Below, piece after piece: positions 44,012 to 52,495 of a DNA stretch of 57,609 bases. The stretch is taken from assembly GCA_038042195.1 (NCBI GenBank), contig JBBTET010000047.1:1-57609 (forward strand), written 5' to 3'. The translations under genes and the position numbers were made by a program. The notes under the pieces were generated by a model that searched no databases, was not told the origin of the DNA, and saw only the letters and a list, made by a program, of their open reading frames with translations. Each line of letters begins with the position of its first letter. Position 1 is the stretch's first letter. Source of the stretch: JACRIM01 sp038042195 (GTDB taxonomy: Bacteria > Planctomycetota > Phycisphaerae > UBA1845 > UTPLA1).

Positions 44012-45376
44012 ATGGCCAAGTACGAACCAGTTTTGTTGAAGAATGTCGGCGTGCCAAACATACGGACGCTGAACGTGTATCGATCGCGTGGCGGGTACAA
44101 CGCCGCGAAGAAGGTGCTCACCGAGTGGACGGGCGATCAGACGGTGGAGGTGATCAAGTCCAGCGGGCTGCGCGGCCGGGGCGGGGCGGGGTTTCCGTGC
44201 GGGATGAAGTGGTCGTTCTTGCCGCCGGATCGGAAGATCACGTATCTGTGCGTGAACGCGGATGAATCGGAGCCGGGCACGTTTTGCAATCGCGTGTTGA
44301 TGGAGGAGGATCCGCATCAGCTACTTGAGGGCATTCTCATCGCGGGCTACGCGACGCGGTCGACGGCGGCGTACATCTACATGCGCGTCGAGTTCCACGA
44401 ACAGTTTCACATTCTCCAAAAGGCTCTCGATGAAGCGTACGCTGCGGGGGTGTTCGGAAAGAAACTGTTCGGCACCGAATACAACCTCGAGTGCTACATT
44501 CATCGCGGAGCGGGGGCCTATGTCTGTGGAGAGGAAACGGGGCTGATTGAGAGCCTCGAAGGCAAGCGGGGTTGGCCGCGGATCAAGCCGCCCTTCCCAG
44601 CGGTCGAAGGATTATTCCGTCGCCCCACGGTGGTGAACAACGTGGAGACGATCTGCTGCGTGCCGCACATCGTGGAGCGCGGGGTCGATTGGTTTAAGTC
44701 CATCGGCACGGAGAACTCCAGCGGACCGAAGCTCTACACGGTGAGCGGCCCGGTGAAGCGGCCGGGCTGTTACGAGGCACCACTTGGGCTTTCGTGTCGC
44801 GAGTTAATTTTTGGCGACGATTTTGGCCAAGGCATGATCGACGGCAAGAAGGTCAAGGGGTGCATACCGGGCGGATTGTCGGTCGGCGTGCTGACGGAGA
44901 AGGAGTTGGACTGCAAGCTCGACTTCGACGACGTACGCAAGTATGGACTGCTAGGGCTTGGCACGGCCGGTGCGATTGTGATTCCGCACGATGCCGACAT
45001 TCGGCAGGTGCTGGCGAACGTGACTCGTTTTTACTCGCACGAGAGTTGCGGGCAATGCACGCAATGCCGAGAGGGGACGAACTGGCTGTACAAAATCGCC
45101 CAGCGCATCGCAATGGGGGCCGGTCGCATTGCCGACCTGGACCTCATGGTAGAAGTCACGAAGAACATGGGGATGATGGGCGGGCTGTCGATTTGCGGCT
45201 TGCCCGATGGAGCGGCGTTTCCGATTCGAACCATCGTGGAGAAGTTCCGCCCCGAGTTTGAAGATCACATTCGCAGGCAGGAGCCGGGGCGCGTGGAGCA
45301 GGTGATCCGGCACGTGAATCCGGCGGCGTATGAGCTGCCGATTCTCGGGCAACGATCCCAACCAGCCACCGTCTAA
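44012..45376 (+). CDS. nuoF: NADH-quinone oxidoreductase subunit F (FMN/NADH, 4Fe-4S)
   Basis: 454 residues. FMN and NADH binding: SGLRGRGGAGFPCGMKW and NADESEPGTFCNR; also YIHRGAGAYVCGEETGLIES, KPPFPAVEGLF and PTVVNNVETI. The 4Fe-4S cluster binds through SCGQCTQCREGTNWL with a later Cys in GLSICGLPDG. It oxidises NADH and passes electrons through FMN to the NuoE and NuoG clusters. It is the last gene of this trio; the next gene is on the opposite strand and NuoG is absent, so the remaining complex I genes must lie elsewhere. Confidence 0.96.
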   Translation: MAKYEPVLLKNVGVPNIRTLNVYRSRGGYNAAKKVLTEWTGDQTVEVIKSSGLRGRGGAGFPCGMKWSFLPPDRKITYLCVNADESEPGTFCNRVLMEEDPHQLLEGILIAGYATRSTAAYIYMRVEFHEQFHILQKALDEAYAAGVFGKKLFGTEYNLECYIHRGAGAYVCGEETGLIESLEGKRGWPRIKPPFPAVEGLFRRPTVVNNVETICCVPHIVERGVDWFKSIGTENSSGPKLYTVSGPVKRPGCYEAPLGLSCRELIFGDDFGQGMIDGKKVKGCIPGGLSVGVLTEKELDCKLDFDDVRKYGLLGLGTAGAIVIPHDADIRQVLANVTRFYSHESCGQCTQCREGTNWLYKIAQRIAMGAGRIADLDLMVEVTKNMGMMGGLSICGLPDGAAFPIRTIVEKFRPEFEDHIRRQEPGRVEQVIRHVNPAAYELPILGQRSQPATV

Positions 45377-45429
45377 CGTGATTTCGCGATTTGTTGTGTG
45401 GCTTATTGACGACCAACCAATGAAGACTA

Positions 45430-46515
45430 TCACGTTCGAAGCGTTGAGAACTTGCCCGAGTCCACCAGCGACTTAAAGGCACGGACGACTTCGGGATCGA
45501 AAAGGCGGCCGCTGCCTTCGTTGATGACGCGGATGGCTTCGTCGGGGGTCCATGAATCCTTATACACGCGCTGGCTCGTGAGGGCGTCGTAGACGTCGGC
45601 GAGGTGGACAATGCGCGCGGCAACCGGAATCGTGTCGCCGGAGAGGCCGTCGGGGTAGCCGGAGCCGTCCCAGTTTTCGTGGTGGCTTCTGGCGATTTGG
45701 CGGGCGAGTTCGAAGAAGGGCTTGCGGGAGAGGATGCGCTCACCGCCGACGGCGTGGAGTTTCATCAGGTCGCGTTCGTGGGATTCCAGTGGGCCGGGTT
45801 TCTTGAGGACGCTGTCGGGGACGAGCATTTTGCCGACGTCGTGGAGGATGGCTGAATAGCCGATGCGTTCGGAGTCGCCCGTGGGGATGCCCATCGTCTC
45901 GGCGATGGATCGAGTGAGCGACTCAATCCGTCGAACGTGCGCGCCGGTGTCGGTGTCTTTGGCCTCGCTGGCGATGGCGAGCATGTAGATGGCTTCCATG
46001 TTGGCTTCGTGCAGCTCTTTGGTGCGCTCGCGGACGCGCTGCTCCAGTTGTTCGGAATGCCGCTTGAGGTCTAGCGCCTGTGCAAGCACGGTGTCGGAAA
46101 GTCGGGAGATGACTTCGATCTCTTCGCTGCGGTCGGCCTCGGCCTTCTTCATCACGGAGATGTCGGTCAGGGTGATGAGTCGGTAGTCGCTCGCGGGCGG
46201 CGCATTGCCGAGCGGTTTGCCTGAGATGATGACGGGGAGCAGAGTACCGTCGGCGGTTGGGACGTGAAACTGGCCTTCATGCGTGGCGTCGAATTGTCCG
46301 AGGCGTTTGGTGACGAAGTCGCGATCCGCGTCGGTGGCGTAGAGCGACAGAATGGTCTGACCCACGAGGTCGCCTGGGGAACGATGCATCATGGCGCAGA
46401 GGCGGTCGTTGGCATATTGGATGACGCCGACGCGGTCGATGAGGACGGCCCCGCAATGCAGGGCATCCAATAGGGATGCAAAGCCGCCGATGGAGGCTGG
46501 TAACGTATCCGCCAT
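45430..46515 (-). CDS. PAS - HD-GYP cyclic-di-GMP phosphodiesterase
   Basis: 361 residues. PAS domain ~12-125 (ALHCGAVLIDRVGVIQYAND, MMHRSPGDLVGQTILSLYA, TLLPVIISGKPLG). A coiled coil (~125-170, SEQLEQRVRERTKELHEAN) leads to an HD-GYP domain (~172-361): HD pair in AILHDVGKM (225/226) and the hallmark HHENWDGSGYPDGLSG (278-293). HD-GYP enzymes cleave c-di-GMP. All key residues are present, so it should be active. A perfect TATAAT (46552-46557, minus strand) lies ~36 nt upstream of the ATG. No membrane segment, so cytoplasmic. The PAS ligand is unknown. Confidence 0.9.
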   Translation of the reverse strand: MADTLPASIGGFASLLDALHCGAVLIDRVGVIQYANDRLCAMMHRSPGDLVGQTILSLYATDADRDFVTKRLGQFDATHEGQFHVPTADGTLLPVIISGKPLGNAPPASDYRLITLTDISVMKKAEADRSEEIEVISRLSDTVLAQALDLKRHSEQLEQRVRERTKELHEANMEAIYMLAIASEAKDTDTGAHVRRIESLTRSIAETMGIPTGDSERIGYSAILHDVGKMLVPDSVLKKPGPLESHERDLMKLHAVGGERILSRKPFFELARQIARSHHENWDGSGYPDGLSGDTIPVAARIVHLADVYDALTSQRVYKDSWTPDEAIRVINEGSGRLFDPEVVRAFKSLVDSGKFSTLRT

Positions 46516-46551
46516 GCGAGGTCACCACGGTAAGAGAATGATTGCCTGCCA

Positions 46552-46557
46552 ATTATA
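46552..46557 (-). promoter_or_regulatory. -10 box of the HD-GYP gene
   Basis: On the minus strand TATAAT lies 36 nt before the ATG of the HD-GYP gene; the -35 position at 17 bp reads ttaccg (weak). This promoter would give a normal leader of ~30 nt, unlike the leaderless genes nearby. Confidence 0.45.
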
Positions 46558-46684
46558 ACCCGCGCGAGAGGCGTCGGTAAATCAAGAACCGAGTCGACTG
46601 GGAGTTGCGCCTATATCGGACGGGACACTTGCGTTTCTGTCCGCGTCATCAAGCGTCCTTGTAATCCGCCGTCCGAGATTTCGA

Positions 46685-46690
46685 TATGAT
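46685..46690 (+). promoter_or_regulatory. Putative -10 element of a leaderless promoter
   Basis: TATGAT, then gcgcct (6 nt), then ATG of the HAD gene. Transcription would begin at the start codon. The nearest -35-like element (TTGTAA, 46659-46664) is 20 bp away, a poor spacing. Confidence 0.4.
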
Positions 46691-46696
46691 GCGCCT

Positions 46697-47395
46697 ATGC
46701 TTCGAGCCATCATCTTCGATTTCGACGGGATCATCGCCGACACGGAGCCGTTGCATTTCCAGGCGTTCGCGGACGTGCTGCGAAGCGAGGGGATCACGTT
46801 CGACGCAGGGGACTACTTCGGTACATATCTGGGCTTGAACGACGCAACGATGCTTCGACAGTTCTCGACGGATCGGGGATTGAACTGGGATGACGCGGCC
46901 CGCGCGCGGATTCAGGCTGCGAAGGATTTCGCGTATCGAGCGAGTGTTTCCAATGGTCTTCCATTGATGCGCGGCGTGCGGGAGTTGATCGAGCGTTCGG
47001 CAGGCAAGCGGGCGATGGCGGTGTGCAGCGGTGCACGTCGGGTTGAGATTGAGGCCGTATTGGCGCAGCACGACTTGACGAAACTGCTCTCGATTATTGT
47101 GTCAGCGGATGACGTGCTTCTCTCGAAGCCTGATCCAGCAGGGTATCGTCGAGCTATCGAATTGATTGCAAAAGAGAACGGGTCCATTCTGCCGTCGGAT
47201 TGCCTCGCCATTGAAGACAGTCTTCTCGGGGTTCGAGCTGCGAAGGCAGCGGGGCTTCGGGTGCTACATGTGACCGCCAATGGACATCATCCTTCCACAC
47301 AGAACCGTATGAAGTGCGAGCGAGAGGCCGATTGGGGATGCGACGGGTTGGAGCAGATTACTGAGGACATCTTGAATCAGTGGTTCTCAGTTTGA
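46697..47395 (+). CDS. HAD-superfamily phosphatase / phosphomutase-like hydrolase
   Basis: 232 residues. Motif I IIFDFDGIIADTEPLHFQAF (catalytic DxD at ~8-10), cap-domain LGLNDATMLRQF, motif II Ser in MAVCSGARRVE, motif III Lys in LLSKPDPAGYRRAI, motif IV IEDSLLGVRAAKAAG. It belongs to the subfamily IA of phosphoglycolate phosphatase and beta-phosphoglucomutase; the exact substrate is unknown. TATGAT (46685-46690) ends 6 nt before the ATG and no ribosome-binding site is visible, so it is probably leaderless. It is convergent with the MFS gene (8 bp gap). Confidence 0.9.
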   Translation: MLRAIIFDFDGIIADTEPLHFQAFADVLRSEGITFDAGDYFGTYLGLNDATMLRQFSTDRGLNWDDAARARIQAAKDFAYRASVSNGLPLMRGVRELIERSAGKRAMAVCSGARRVEIEAVLAQHDLTKLLSIIVSADDVLLSKPDPAGYRRAIELIAKENGSILPSDCLAIEDSLLGVRAAKAAGLRVLHVTANGHHPSTQNRMKCEREADWGCDGLEQITEDILNQWFSV

Positions 47396-47403
47396 GCTAA
47401 GCA

Positions 47404-48690
47404 TTAATGCGGCACTGGTGCGACACGGCCAAAGCGCAGGGCAAAGAGTGCGGCCCCGACCACACCAAAAGCGGCGGCGACGGAGAAGGTGAGTACGGGG
47501 CCTGCGCCGGGCTGGAATCGTTCCCCCACCAACCAGCACAAGGCCCCCACGGGCGAGGCCAACATAACACAGACTCCGCGCACGCTCCAGTAAAGCCCGA
47601 TGGCCTGCGTGCGGACATCGTGCGGGACCAATTCAGCAATCATGGCTTTTCGGGCAGGCTCGCCAATCTCCCGAAACCCGCCAACCACGAAGGCTAACGC
47701 CAATCCGATTATCCCGAACTTTGGGCCGAGCAGGATGAGGCTCACGGGAAACGCGGCGAAGAAGACGAATGTCCATCCAATGAAGGGTTTCTTGGCGAGA
47801 CCTTCGCGGCTGGCGAGGGGACCGATGACGAGATACAGCACGATGTTTGTCACGGCCTGAATCGTGAGAAGGACGGATTGATAAAGGGCGGTGCCGTGGT
47901 TGGGGTCCGACGACAAGAGCGGCACGCAAAAGAGAATGATAAACGGTCCCGCCAAACCCTCGGCCCAGCGTGCGAGGATGTCGGCGGCGAGGAGGCGCTT
48001 CAGATCCGGCGGAAAGGCGCGCAGCAATCGCAGCGGCTGATTAAGCACGACGGCCGAGTCGGTGCTGGCGGTTCGCATGTAGCGTGCTTGAACGAGAAGC
48101 GCGAGCAAAACCAGTACGACAGCAATGGCCACGTCGGCGCGAAGGCCGTCAACGCGGCCGAGCCAGGCGATGAGCGGGGCACTGATTAGATACGCAAGGA
48201 TGCGCGAGACACGGCGAAAAATAGACTGCATCGAGAAGGCCATCGTGCGTCGCGCGGGGTCGAGTGAGTCCCCAACCACCGTGATCGTGGCCGGGCCGGC
48301 AATGGAATCCCAGACGAAGATGAACGGAATCGCCACGAACACCGCAGCGGTGGACTTCCATGTGAAGAGGAGCACGAGGCCGGCGAGGGGTAATAGATTA
48401 AACACAAGCAAGGCGCGGCGAGTGTTGAAGCGACCGGAGATGGCACCACCGGCGTAATAGTTCACGGCTTCCAGGGCGTCACGATAGAAACCGTAGGCTC
48501 CAATCATGAGCAGGATGGAGGCGTCGCCGCGCAGGGCGGATTGTTGCAACGCCTTGAGATACTGCGGCACGAGGGGCGACCACAGCTCCGTCGCGGCGGT
48601 GACCAGTAGAATCGCGCCGAGGAGTGACATCGTGGACGCGTTCAATCCAAGAAACACACGCCAAGATCGCGGCGACGAAGCAGAGGACAT
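47404..48690 (-). CDS. Major facilitator superfamily transporter
   Basis: From the ATG at 48690 this is a 428-residue inner-membrane protein with 12 predicted helices, for example ASTMSLLGAILLVTAATELW, ALLVFNLLPLAGLVLLF, AVFVAIPFIFVWDSIAGPA, ADVAIAVVLVLLALLV. The usual loop-2/3 signature is weak, but SIAGPATITVVGDSLDPARR and REGLAKKPFIGWTFVFFAAF fit the family. The substrate cannot be read. The upstream in-frame extension would overlap the divergent gene's coding region and is rejected. TATTGT ends 6 nt before the ATG on this strand, so translation is probably leaderless. Confidence 0.85.
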   Translation of the reverse strand: MSSASSPRSWRVFLGLNASTMSLLGAILLVTAATELWSPLVPQYLKALQQSALRGDASILLMIGAYGFYRDALEAVNYYAGGAISGRFNTRRALLVFNLLPLAGLVLLFTWKSTAAVFVAIPFIFVWDSIAGPATITVVGDSLDPARRTMAFSMQSIFRRVSRILAYLISAPLIAWLGRVDGLRADVAIAVVLVLLALLVQARYMRTASTDSAVVLNQPLRLLRAFPPDLKRLLAADILARWAEGLAGPFIILFCVPLLSSDPNHGTALYQSVLLTIQAVTNIVLYLVIGPLASREGLAKKPFIGWTFVFFAAFPVSLILLGPKFGIIGLALAFVVGGFREIGEPARKAMIAELVPHDVRTQAIGLYWSVRGVCVMLASPVGALCWLVGERFQPGAGPVLTFSVAAAFGVVGAALFALRFGRVAPVPH

Positions 48691-48695
48691 GCCCG

Positions 48696-48702
48696 TACAA
48701 TA
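48696..48702. promoter_or_regulatory. Shared -10 element of two divergent leaderless genes
   Basis: The heptamer TACAATA contains TACAAT on the plus strand (48696-48701), which ends 6 nt before the GTG of the FAD dehydrogenase (48708). It also contains TATTGT on the minus strand (48697-48702), which ends 6 nt before the ATG of the MFS gene (48690). Both are TAnnnT -10 boxes. One short AT element thus could set the start of both genes, whose start codons are only 17 bp apart. No ribosome-binding site is present on either side. Confidence 0.5.
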
Positions 48703-48707
48703 CTCGC

Positions 48708-50321
48708 GTGGCACTCCTTGTGCGAAATCTAACACTCGCGATTGACGAGCCTGCCGATGCACTGCTTGAAAAGGCGGCGCGGCGGTTAAAGGTGCGACCA
48801 GACGAGATCAAACGACACGCCGTCGTGCGCCGAGCCATCGATGCGCGCGACAAGTCGGCGATCAGTTTCGTCTACAACGTCGAGCTTACGCTGAGCGGCG
48901 GCAACAAGGCCGAACGTCGGGTGCTGCACAATTTACGACGGCAGGACGTCGTCGAGTTGGTGAGTCCGCCGGTGGTTGAGCTGCGGCCCGGCAAGGAGCC
49001 GTTGCCGAACCGCCCCATCGTTGTGGGTCTTGGGCCGGCCGGGATGTTTGCGGGGTTGTGGCTGGCTCAGCGTGGGTATCGCCCCTTGGTGATTGATCGT
49101 GGTCAGGGCGTGAAGACGCGGCACCGCGATGTCATGCAACGGTTCTATCGGGAGCACGATTTCGACCCCGAGAGCAACCTGCTCTTTGGTGAGGGTGGTG
49201 CGGGGGCCTACAGCGACGGCAAGCTCTACACGCGCGTCAACGATCCACGGATGAAGGCTATTCTCGACGTGTTTGTGGCTCATGGTGGCAAGAAGGACAT
49301 TCTGATCGACGCTCGGCCGCACCTGGGCAGTGATTGGATCCCGACGATCTGCCAGCGGATTCGTGACACGATCATCTCGCTGGGCGGGGAGGTTCGATTC
49401 GGGGCGCGGCTGGATTCGGTGGAGGTTGCCGAGGGTGAATTGCGTGGGATCACGATAAACGGGGAGCGACAACCGGCGGGGCCTCTCTTGATTGGGATAG
49501 GCCACTCGGCGCGGGACACGCTGCGAATGCTGATGGCGTCGGGCGTGACCATCGAGGCGAAGCCGTTTCAACTGGGTGTGCGCGTGGAGCATCCGCAGAG
49601 TCTGGTGGATCGATGGCAGTATGGATCGGCTTGCGGGAATGCGGCGCTGCCGCCGGCGGAGTATCACCTCGTGTCCAAGACGGCGGCGCGGGAGTTGGGC
49701 GACGTATACAGTTTTTGCATGTGCCCGGGCGGCGTGATCCTTCCGACGAACGAGTCGCCGGGGTTGATCGCCACAAATGGTGCGTCGCGCTCGTCGCGCT
49801 CGGAGCGATTTGCCAACAGTGGGTTGGTGCTGACGATCCCGGTTGAGCATGTGCAGAACGATCCACTGCGCGGGCTGGCGTTTTTGGAAGCGTTGGAGCG
49901 GCGCGCGTTTCAACTGACGGGTGAGACGTATGAGGTGCCGGCACAGAGGGCGGTGGACTTTCTGGCGGATCGGTCGTCGGATGGGACGCTTGAGACGAGT
50001 TATCCGCTGGGCGGGAGGTGGACGCGGATACGCGATGTTCTTCCCGACTTCGCGGCGGACGGGATTGGCCGGGCGTTGCAAGATCTGGAGCGACGATTGC
50101 CGGGGTTCGCGGGGCCGGAGTGCCTGATTACGGCACCGGAGACGCGGGCGAGTGCTCCGATTCGCATTCCACGCGACACGGTGACTCGGGAATCGGTTTC
50201 GGCGCGGGGGTTGTATCCCATTGGGGAAGGGGCGGGGTATGCCGGTGGGATCATGTCAGCCGCTGCCGACGGCATCGCCACGGCGGAGGCCATCATTAAG
50301 CGGTTCGCTCCGTTTCGATAA
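48708..50321 (+). CDS. FAD-dependent oxidoreductase (NAD(FAD)-utilising dehydrogenase group)
   Basis: From the GTG at 48708 it has 537 residues. Its N-terminus (RNLTLAIDEPADALLEKAA, RRLKVRPDEIKRHAVVRRAI) is the conserved lead-in of the COG2509-type FAD proteins. The Rossmann motif is IVVGLGPAGMFAGLWLAQRG, then RGQGVKTRHRDVMQRFY, LLFGEGGAGAYSDGKLYTR and the C-terminal PIGEGAGYAGGIMSAAADGI. This family is widespread and biochemically unassigned. It is divergent from the MFS gene with which it shares a promoter element. A second GTG 12 nt downstream is an alternative start. Confidence 0.88.
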   Translation: MALLVRNLTLAIDEPADALLEKAARRLKVRPDEIKRHAVVRRAIDARDKSAISFVYNVELTLSGGNKAERRVLHNLRRQDVVELVSPPVVELRPGKEPLPNRPIVVGLGPAGMFAGLWLAQRGYRPLVIDRGQGVKTRHRDVMQRFYREHDFDPESNLLFGEGGAGAYSDGKLYTRVNDPRMKAILDVFVAHGGKKDILIDARPHLGSDWIPTICQRIRDTIISLGGEVRFGARLDSVEVAEGELRGITINGERQPAGPLLIGIGHSARDTLRMLMASGVTIEAKPFQLGVRVEHPQSLVDRWQYGSACGNAALPPAEYHLVSKTAARELGDVYSFCMCPGGVILPTNESPGLIATNGASRSSRSERFANSGLVLTIPVEHVQNDPLRGLAFLEALERRAFQLTGETYEVPAQRAVDFLADRSSDGTLETSYPLGGRWTRIRDVLPDFAADGIGRALQDLERRLPGFAGPECLITAPETRASAPIRIPRDTVTRESVSARGLYPIGEGAGYAGGIMSAAADGIATAEAIIKRFAPFR

Positions 50322-50361
50322 TTATCGGAAGGATGATAGGCAAGACCGGGATACAATTCGG

Positions 50362-50367
50362 TATAAT
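50362..50367 (+). promoter_or_regulatory. Perfect -10 box before the dockerin-bearing secreted protein
   Basis: TATAAT within the sequence gtataatcagg, 32 nt upstream of the ATG at 50400. The -35 region is not convincing (gcaaga-like at the right distance). No strong ribosome-binding site precedes the ATG. Confidence 0.45.
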
Positions 50368-50399
50368 CAGGCTTCGCTCGCATCGCACCATGCGGGTCG

Positions 50400-51989
50400 A
50401 TGGAGCGCAGGGTGGAACAAAGACCATTCATTTCAATCAATAACCGACGGATGGCGGCATGCGCAGCCATTCTTTCTGCATTTGTTGCGTGTGCACCGGC
50501 GTGGGCGGGTGTGCTTCCGTCTCAGGTGCTGGTAGTTTACAACTCACGCACGGCGTCGGGAACGGAGATGAAGGACTATTACCTTTCGGCGCATCCTGAT
50601 ATCCCGTCTGCGAACGTGTTCGACCTCGACAACATCCTCCTTAATACTATTCAGTTGACATACGCCGAGTTCGTCACGCTGATACGAAATCCGATTCGTA
50701 ATTTCCTCCTACTGCCGGGCGGACCGGAGCCGACGTCGATTGTCTCTATTTGCCTCATGAAGCCGTTGCCGCATCGGATTCAGGACACCGACACAGGCGA
50801 CTCCGGTGATGGGCCGGGCCTGGCGGTGAATGAGATTCTTGCCGGTGACGCGACGAATGCGGCGGTGGACGCGGAGCTGGCGCTGCTCTGGCAAAATCTT
50901 GAGGCCGGTGAGGCGGGTGGCACGATGGACAGCCGATCCGACAACGTGATCGACAATCCGTACCACAAGGCGTCGATCGGGATCGAGACCTTTGGTCGCG
51001 GCAATATTCAAACGCAAAAGACGTATCTCAACACGAGTAACATTTGCTGGCTTCTCGGCGGCGCGGGGGCGACGCAGTTGACTCCGGGCGACATGTATCT
51101 GGTATGCCGGATTGACGGCAACACCGTCGCTGACGCGAAGACTGTGATTGATCGGGCGAAGGGACTGTACATTAATCGAGCCGTGGTGAAGATTCTGTTC
51201 GACGAGCATAACACGAGCGGCGGGGATCACTTTGACGATGATGGACTCTTCTCCGACAACGCCACCGATCCGTTCTGGGGTGGCAATGATTACGAACTGA
51301 CGCGCGACGCACTGCTGGCGGCGGGTTGGATGGTTCGTTACGACGCGACGTTTGATTTCGTCAGCAGCGCGGAAGAGACGAGTCCTCTCATCGGGTATGC
51401 GTCGTATGGGGAGAACCATGCGTCGGTCTTGGGTGAGGACCCACCGGGGGCAGGGACCTTTATCGATGGCTTCCGTTTTCCGCCAGGGGCGATGTTCAAC
51501 ACGCTGGAGTCGTATAACGCACGCGCCTTGAACGGAATCGGCACACTGTTCGACCAAGAGCAGGTCGCGGACTTTGTCGCGGCCGGCGGGACATTCGCGA
51601 TTGGAAATGTGTGGGAGCCGTTTTCCTTCACGGTGCCGGACAACGCGTTCATGATGACGAATCTGTTGTTGAACGGCCTCACGTGGGCCGAGGCGTCGTA
51701 CTCCTCGATGCCGGCGCTGAGCTGGCATCAGCTTGTGATTGGCGATCCGCTGGGCAAGCCGGTGATCCTGTTCGATCCAGGGGTGCCCAAAGGCGACATG
51801 GATGGCAACGGGGTCGTGGATGGGCGCGACATTCGGTGGTTCATCAGCGTCACGATGAATGGGCTTCTCCCCTATCGAACGGCCTTCCCGGCGCTTGACC
51901 CGGTGGCGCGGGGTGACTTTACTGGCGATTTCAAGGTCGCTCCGGATGATCTTGCGGGTTTCATCAGTGCGCTGCTTCTTGCGCCATAG
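50400..51989 (+). CDS. Secreted TIGR03790-like protein with C-terminal dockerin-like repeats
   Basis: 529 residues. A signal peptide lies after a short basic stretch (RRMAACAAILSAFVACAPAWA). The mature protein has LPSQVLVVYNSRTASGTEMK, YYLSAHPDIPSANVFDLD, FLLLPGGPEPTS, AVDAELALLWQNLEAGE, RIDGNTVADAKTVIDRAKGL and IGYASYGENHASV, a pattern I associate with TIGR03790. The C-terminus has two Ca-binding EF-hand-like units (GDMDGNGVVDGRDIRWFI, GDFTGDFKVAPDDLAGFI) that read like type I dockerin repeats of planctomycete secreted proteins. Function is unknown. It is probably exported and could be anchored through the repeats. The TIGR03790 match is from memory. Confidence 0.72.
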   Translation: MERRVEQRPFISINNRRMAACAAILSAFVACAPAWAGVLPSQVLVVYNSRTASGTEMKDYYLSAHPDIPSANVFDLDNILLNTIQLTYAEFVTLIRNPIRNFLLLPGGPEPTSIVSICLMKPLPHRIQDTDTGDSGDGPGLAVNEILAGDATNAAVDAELALLWQNLEAGEAGGTMDSRSDNVIDNPYHKASIGIETFGRGNIQTQKTYLNTSNICWLLGGAGATQLTPGDMYLVCRIDGNTVADAKTVIDRAKGLYINRAVVKILFDEHNTSGGDHFDDDGLFSDNATDPFWGGNDYELTRDALLAAGWMVRYDATFDFVSSAEETSPLIGYASYGENHASVLGEDPPGAGTFIDGFRFPPGAMFNTLESYNARALNGIGTLFDQEQVADFVAAGGTFAIGNVWEPFSFTVPDNAFMMTNLLLNGLTWAEASYSSMPALSWHQLVIGDPLGKPVILFDPGVPKGDMDGNGVVDGRDIRWFISVTMNGLLPYRTAFPALDPVARGDFTGDFKVAPDDLAGFISALLLAP

Positions 51990-52077
51990 TTGCCAGTCAC
52001 GATGGGAATTGCTGGAGAAAAAGAGAGGCCGCAAAATAGTGCAAATGCCCGCAATAGGCCGCAAATCCACGGAAGGG

Positions 52078-52107
52078 AAACCGCGAATTTCGCAGAGGGC
52101 GCAGATT
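52078..52107 (+). repeat. Dispersed 29-nt repeat, copy 2 (diverged)
   Basis: Reads aaccgcgaatttcgcag then agggcgcagatt; aligns without gaps to copies 1 and 3 (aaccacagattt... cggatt or cgatt ends). It is the most diverged copy. Confidence 0.45.
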
Positions 52108-52252
52108 GGGTTGGGGCGGAAACGTCCCGCCGCAGCGGGTAAACTGCACGTCGATACGGTGGAGTAGGGTCGAGGGTCCAAGGGGTCCAGGGGCCGAGTG
52201 GTGGAAGGGGTTGCTTCGCAACGCGGGCATTTGTTGGCCTCCTTTCTTACTG

Positions 52253-52275
52253 AAAAAAAACGGCGGGCAAGCCCG
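52253..52275 (-). terminator. Terminator-like hairpin with T tract
   Basis: On the minus strand the stem cgggc-tt-gcccg (52275-52264) is followed by ccg and eight T residues (52260-52253). No confident minus-strand gene reads into it from higher coordinates, so it may be a relic. On the plus strand it gives a run of eight A before a small hairpin. Confidence 0.4.
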
Positions 52276-52465
52276 GCCGGCTAAACGGGGCATACTAACA
52301 CATACCTAACTAATATAGCACACGGGTTGGCGGGGGCAAGGGGATTTTTGAGATTTATTTCGGGGGGCGGATTTCCGGCCGGTGGAATTGCGGCAGTTTG
52401 TCTGAAGATCGCGTAAGTCTTCGCGGGGGCGAGAGTTACGCGGAGCGGTTGTGCTGGTGGAGTGT

Positions 52466-52495
52466 AACCACAGATTTCGCTGATTGCGCCGATTT
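52466..52495 (+). repeat. Dispersed 29-nt repeat, copy 3
   Basis: Reads aaccacagatttcgctg then attgcgccgatt. Nearly the same as copy 1 at 40829-40860, 11.6 kb away. Confidence 0.5.

Noticed and set aside
48933..50081. 382-codon open frame antisense to the FAD dehydrogenase gene
   Set aside because: Arg/Pro/His-rich shadow, no motif.
50709..52181. 490-codon open frame antisense to the TIGR03790-like gene
   Set aside because: Shadow; the sense frame has a signal peptide, dockerin repeats and a promoter.
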